DNA from: Methanosarcinaceae archaeon
GTDB lineage: Archaea > Halobacteriota > Methanosarcinia > Methanosarcinales > Methanosarcinaceae
Reading direction: 5' to 3'
Assembly: GCA_028690255.1 (NCBI GenBank)
Contig: JAQVBP010000065.1
Span: 1 to 7,503 of the forward strand
DNA length: 7,503 bases
The notes under the pieces are model-generated. The model ran no database searches. It had not been told where the DNA came from and saw only the letters and a program-made list of their open reading frames with translations. A program made the translations under genes and the position numbers. How positions within the stretch are numbered: the stretch's first letter is position 1; each line of letters starts with the position of its first letter. Of the stretch, positions 4,753-7,503 are shown one piece after another.

Positions 4753-4775
4753 AATACATATTAATAATATGTATT
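4753..4775. promoter_or_regulatory. 23-bp perfect palindrome between sirC and hemA
   Basis: AATACATATT at 4753-4762 and AATATGTATT at 4766-4775 are exact reverse complements around the spacer AAT. It lies about 90-110 bases upstream of the best TATA box for hemA and 69 bases after sirC. It is the longest perfect inverted repeat I found in the window. It could be an operator for the hemA promoter or a stem-loop at the sirC 3' end; no T run follows it closely. Confidence 0.55.
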
Positions 4776-4861
4776 CTCATTTTATCGGGTTTAATTGATT
4801 TGCGTATGATAAATAGATGTGCATCAATCGTATGTCAAAAATTTCCGACAACAAACTTTAA

Positions 4862-4869
4862 TTTATATA
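4862..4869 (+). promoter_or_regulatory. TATA box TTTATATA, probable hemA promoter
   Basis: TTTATATA matches the archaeal TATA consensus, preceded by an A-rich stretch (ACAACAAACTTTAA) where the TFB-recognition element would be. Initiation would be expected near 4890, giving a leader of about 125 bases that includes the 15-bp repeat. A second candidate is TTATATAAA at 4894-4902, which would shorten the leader to about 95 bases. The promoter would serve hemA-hemB. Confidence 0.5.
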
Positions 4870-4900
4870 CTGTCTATTATCATAACCATTATATTATATA

Positions 4901-4945
4901 AATTGATTCATATTTAATTGATTTATATTTAATTGATTATTAATT
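4901..4945. repeat. 15-bp tandem repeat (three units) in the hemA leader
   Basis: Units at 4901-4915 (AATTGATTCATATTT), 4916-4930 (AATTGATTTATATTT, one change) and 4931-4945 (AATTGATTATTAATT, three changes from unit 2). The embedded TTTAATTGATT is seen also at 4790-4800, upstream of the TATA box, and in this block at 4913-4923 and 4928-4938. Spaced, similarly oriented copies around a core promoter suit cooperative regulator binding, but low complexity makes chance or slippage a fair alternative. Confidence 0.6.
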
Positions 4946-5004
4946 ATCGCTTGCTTATAATTTATCAAACTCACCTGTTTAGACTTCTCAGAAATCACTT
5001 ATTC

Positions 5005-5020
5005 GGAGGCCTCTCTCTTG
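5005..5020 (+). promoter_or_regulatory. GGAGG ribosome-binding site and TTG start of hemA
   Basis: A full GGAGG at 5005-5009 lies eight bases before a TTG at 5018. The next in-frame ATG, at 5036, is 26 bases from the site, which is too far. The residues encoded from the TTG (MTEISSMIISHKKAK) match how I remember Methanosarcina HemA proteins beginning. Confidence 0.8.
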
Positions 5021-6283
5021 ACTGAAATCTCTAGCATGATTATCTCTCACAAAAAAGCAAAAATTGAAGAAATGGAATGTATGTGGCATGGGGGAGATCT
5101 TGAGAGCTTACTTCAATACTTATATTCCAAAGAATCGGTGTACGAATGTGTAATAATGAAGACCTGTAACCGGGCCGAGATCTATGTCCTTTCCCCCCGG
5201 GGCAGCAGCGTGCTTTTTAACTTTGCAAAGGAAAAGGGCGTCTCCTCCAATATTGTTGAGTTTTACGGGCACGACGAGTCTCTGATCCACCTCCTCAGGC
5301 TCTCCTGCGGACTTGAGTCCATGATCGTTGGAGAAGACCAGATTCTCGGGCAGATCAAGGAGATGTACGCCTTTGCAAAGGAAAAAGGAACGTCAGGCAA
5401 GATTCTTGACCTGGCCTTTAAAAAAGCAATCCAGCTCGGAAAAAGGGTCCGGACCGAGACCCGGATCAACGAGGGTTCGGTCTCCATCGGATCGGCGGCA
5501 GTCGAGCTTGCCGAAGATATTTTCGGGAATCTGAAGGGAAAGAGTGTACTCGTTATCGGGGCCGGGGAAATGGGCATACTGGTTGCAAAGGCCCTGGCCG
5601 AAAGAGACATCGAGGGCATCTACATTGCGAACCGGACCTACAAAACCGCCGAAGAGCTCGCTTTCGAACTCGGGGGGCACGCGGTCAGGTTAGACGACGT
5701 TGACGCTTACCTGAAGGACGCCGACGTCGTGATCAGTGCAACGGGGGCTCCTCACCTGATTCTCACTAAGGCCGATATCGAAAAAGCGGTAGAGGGCAGG
5801 GAGAGTAAGCTCCTTCTGGTGGACATCGCAAACCCGAGGGACATCGAGGAGGCCGCAGGAGAACTTGAAAACGTTGAACTCTGCAATATCGACAACCTCC
5901 GGGTCATCAGTGAAAAGACGCTGAAAATGAGGAAGGAAGAAGCCAGAAAGGTGGAAGCCATAATCGAAGAGGAGTTCCAGAACCTGAAACTTCAGTACAA
6001 GCGCAGCAGGGCCGACGACCTTATCTCAAAGCTCTACAAGCAGGTCTACGATGTCCGGCTCCAGGAGCGGGAAAAGGCCGTAAACCGCCTGCGGGCTTAC
6101 CATTCAATCGGGGAAATCGAGATCGAGGTTCTGGACGACCTTACCCACTCCATCGCAAACAAGATCCTGGCCGAGCCTACCAAGCTTCTCAGGCAAGCCG
6201 CTGAACTTGAAAATGAAGAACTTCTTGACGCAGTATCCAGAGTCTTCAAACTGGACGGAAAACCCCTTAATACGGAAGAATAA
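5018..6283 (+). CDS. hemA: Glutamyl-tRNA reductase (HemA)
   Basis: Seen: 421 residues, the normal length, with three domains: catalytic (about 1-155) with the nucleophile Cys50 in KTCNRAEIY and the signature GLESMIVGEDQILGQ at 98-112; NADPH-binding Rossmann domain (about 160-300) with VLVIGAGEMG at 177-186 and IANRT at 203-207; and a long helical dimerisation domain (about 305-415). Known: a cytosolic V-shaped dimer that reduces Glu-tRNA(Glu) to glutamate-1-semialdehyde with NADPH, the first and usually regulated step of C5 tetrapyrrole synthesis. The start is a TTG with a strong GGAGG eight bases upstream. hemB begins 28 bases after the stop, so the two are probably one operon; HemL, the immediate partner, is not in the window. 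The long AT-rich leader with repeats is where regulation would be expected. No missing key residue is apparent. Confidence 0.97.
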   Translation: MTEISSMIISHKKAKIEEMECMWHGGDLESLLQYLYSKESVYECVIMKTCNRAEIYVLSPRGSSVLFNFAKEKGVSSNIVEFYGHDESLIHLLRLSCGLESMIVGEDQILGQIKEMYAFAKEKGTSGKILDLAFKKAIQLGKRVRTETRINEGSVSIGSAAVELAEDIFGNLKGKSVLVIGAGEMGILVAKALAERDIEGIYIANRTYKTAEELAFELGGHAVRLDDVDAYLKDADVVISATGAPHLILTKADIEKAVEGRESKLLLVDIANPRDIEEAAGELENVELCNIDNLRVISEKTLKMRKEEARKVEAIIEEEFQNLKLQYKRSRADDLISKLYKQVYDVRLQEREKAVNRLRAYHSIGEIEIEVLDDLTHSIANKILAEPTKLLRQAAELENEELLDAVSRVFKLDGKPLNTEE

Positions 6284-6311
6284 TACTAATTAGTTGAGAT
6301 GAGTGATGCTT

Positions 6312-7286
6312 ATGTTTCCGGAAATCAGGATGCGTAGATTAAGAAAAGGAAAGATCAGGAACCTTGTAAGAGAGAATTTGCTCTCCCTTGACGACCTCGT
6401 ACACCCCATTTTCGTGGACGAGACCATTGAAGATATACAGGAAATCTCCTCAATGCCGGGGGTATACAGGTTCCCGCTCTCGGAAGTTGCAAAGGAGGCA
6501 AGGGAAGTCACAGAGCTTGGAATTCCCGCAGTAATACTCTTTGGAATCCCGGGGCACAAGGACGCTGAAGGTAGTTCTGCTTACGGGGAACATGACGTTA
6601 TCCAGGAAGCCGTCCGGAGGATCAAGGCCGAGGTCGGGGACGAACTCGTCGTAATTACCGATATCTGTATGTGTGAGTACACGGACCACGGGCACTGCGG
6701 GATCGTGGATTTTGCGGCCGAAGAAGTCCTGAACGATCCTACTCTTGAAATCCTGGGCAAAATAGCAGTAAGCCACGCAAGAGCCGGAGCCGATATGGTG
6801 GCTCCTTCGGGAATGATGGACGGTATGGTGGGTGCAATCAGGAGAACTCTGGACGAGCACGGGTTTGAAACCCTCCCTATCATGTCCTATGCCGCAAAGT
6901 TTCATTCCTCTTTCTACGGCCCCTTCCGGGAAGCTGCAGATTCCGGCTACTCCTTCGGAGACCGCTCAAGCTACCAGATGGACCCTGCAAACAGTGACGA
7001 GGCCCTTCGGGAAGCTGCCCTTGATGTTGCCGAGGGCGCGGATATCCTCATGGTCAAGCCCGCCCTTCCCTATCTGGATATCGTGTACCGGGTTAAGCAC
7101 GAACTTGAGATGCCGACTGCTGCCTATGCCGTAAGCGGGGAGTATGCCATGCTCAAAGCGGCCGCGGCAAACGGCTGGCTCGATGAGGAGAAGACCGTTT
7201 ACGAGGCCCTGCTCTCCATCAAACGGGCAGGAGCGGATATCATCATTACCTATTTTGCAAAGGACATCGCCCGCAGGCTCAGATAA
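6312..7286 (+). CDS. hemB: Porphobilinogen synthase / 5-aminolevulinate dehydratase (HemB)
   Basis: Seen: 324 residues counted from the ATG at 6312, the family length. A zinc-site triad lies in DICMCEYTDHGHCG (Cys119, Cys121, Cys129), so this is the zinc-dependent rather than the Asp-rich Mg type. The two active-site lysines are in MSYAAKFHSSFYGPFREA (Lys196) and ILMVKPALPYLD (Lys249, Schiff base). Known: the cytosolic octameric enzyme condenses two 5-aminolevulinate molecules to porphobilinogen, the common precursor of heme, siroheme, F430 and cobamides. Start uncertain: GTG 6303, ATG 6306 and ATG 6312 are all in frame; the last has GAGTGAT at 6301-6307 as ribosome-binding site, though only four bases away, and gives the MFPEIRMRRLR beginning usual for the family. 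It follows hemA by 28 bases, so co-expression is likely. Confidence 0.97.
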   Translation: MFPEIRMRRLRKGKIRNLVRENLLSLDDLVHPIFVDETIEDIQEISSMPGVYRFPLSEVAKEAREVTELGIPAVILFGIPGHKDAEGSSAYGEHDVIQEAVRRIKAEVGDELVVITDICMCEYTDHGHCGIVDFAAEEVLNDPTLEILGKIAVSHARAGADMVAPSGMMDGMVGAIRRTLDEHGFETLPIMSYAAKFHSSFYGPFREAADSGYSFGDRSSYQMDPANSDEALREAALDVAEGADILMVKPALPYLDIVYRVKHELEMPTAAYAVSGEYAMLKAAAANGWLDEEKTVYEALLSIKRAGADIIITYFAKDIARRLR

Positions 7287-7328
7287 GGAGGCTGTTTCCT
7301 TTCAGGGTGGTCGGGATCTTCGGGATTC

Positions 7329-7365
7329 CCGGCCTTCCTGCCGGCGGTGGGTTTGTTTCTTTTTT
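7329..7365 (+). terminator. Short GC stem plus T-rich tract after hemB
   Basis: CCGGC (7329-7333) and GCCGG (7340-7344) form a five-pair stem with a six-base loop, followed within 16 bases by TTT, TTT and a T6 run at 7360-7365. It begins 43 bases after the hemB stop and is the most terminator-like arrangement in the last 217 bases. If real, hemA-hemB ends here; if leaky, transcription could reach a downstream gene beyond the window. Confidence 0.45.
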
Positions 7366-7406
7366 CCTGCTGCTTTCCGGGCCCTTTCAATTTCATTTTT
7401 TATTTT

Positions 7407-7442
7407 CAGCTTTCCCGGCAATTTCTTAAAAGGGAAAAGCTG
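7407..7442. repeat. Imperfect inverted repeat after hemB
   Basis: CAGCTTTCCC at 7407-7416 is complementary to GGGAAAAGCTG at 7432-7442 apart from one extra A, with a 15-base spacer. No T run follows. It may be an mRNA stem-loop or part of a promoter for the next gene. I see no gene between 7287 and the window end. Confidence 0.35.
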
Positions 7443-7503
7443 TGGTAGATAAAAATAAGAAGGCTTCTGTGTTACATACAGATTTATTGATTTGTAGATT
7501 TAC

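Noticed and set aside
4806..4904. About 31-codon frame upstream of hemA
   Set aside because: No ribosome-binding site, AT-rich random-looking product, and it spans the best TATA box.
7144..7452. 102-codon frame running out of the end of hemB
   Set aside because: More than half lies out of frame within hemB; product is Arg/Ser/Pro-rich with no motif and no ribosome-binding site.

Overview
The window looks like a chromosomal segment of a methanogenic archaeon of the Methanosarcina type. The evidence is the gene set of the siroheme-dependent ('alternative', Ahb) heme pathway, a glutamyl-tRNA reductase and an AhbD whose sequences resemble Methanosarcina proteins as I remember them, TATA-box-like rather than -35/-10 promoters, and very AT-rich intergenic DNA between comparatively GC-rich genes. 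Assignment to the Methanosarcinaceae is an inference from these traits; no database search was possible.

Layout, all on the + strand: aroC (chorismate synthase, 95-1204); a 421-bp gap with pyrimidine-only tracts and repeats; ahbD (radical SAM heme synthase, 1626-2693), overlapping ahbA (2686-3228) by 8 bp; a 109-bp gap with two inverted repeats; ahbB (3338-3796); a 219-bp gap ending in about 11 copies of a 9-bp tandem repeat; a precorrin-2 dehydrogenase gene (sirC-like, 4016-4684); a 333-bp AT-rich gap with a 23-bp palindrome and a 15-bp tandem repeat; hemA (glutamyl-tRNA reductase, TTG start, 5018-6283); hemB (porphobilinogen synthase, 6312-7286); and 217 bp of apparently non-coding DNA to the window edge. 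No RNA gene, insertion sequence, CRISPR array or minus-strand gene can be supported.

How the genes work together: HemA makes glutamate-1-semialdehyde from glutamyl-tRNA. After HemL (not in the window) gives 5-aminolevulinate, HemB condenses two molecules to porphobilinogen. HemC, HemD and a uroporphyrinogen III methyltransferase (not in the window) lead to precorrin-2. SirC oxidises this to sirohydrochlorin, the branch point to siroheme, F430 and cobamides. AhbA/AhbB decarboxylate siroheme, AhbC (not in the window) gives Fe-coproporphyrin III, and AhbD finishes heme b. The segment therefore holds the start, middle and end of the route but not the intervening steps. aroC belongs to aromatic amino-acid synthesis and is separated from the heme genes by a strong terminator-like region.

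The genes themselves belong to known families. The parts worth a second look are the spacers: the 9-bp tandem repeat that runs directly into the sirC ribosome-binding site, paired direct and inverted repeats in front of ahbD, ahbB and hemA, and a Glu at the position of the catalytic Asp in the precorrin-2 dehydrogenase.
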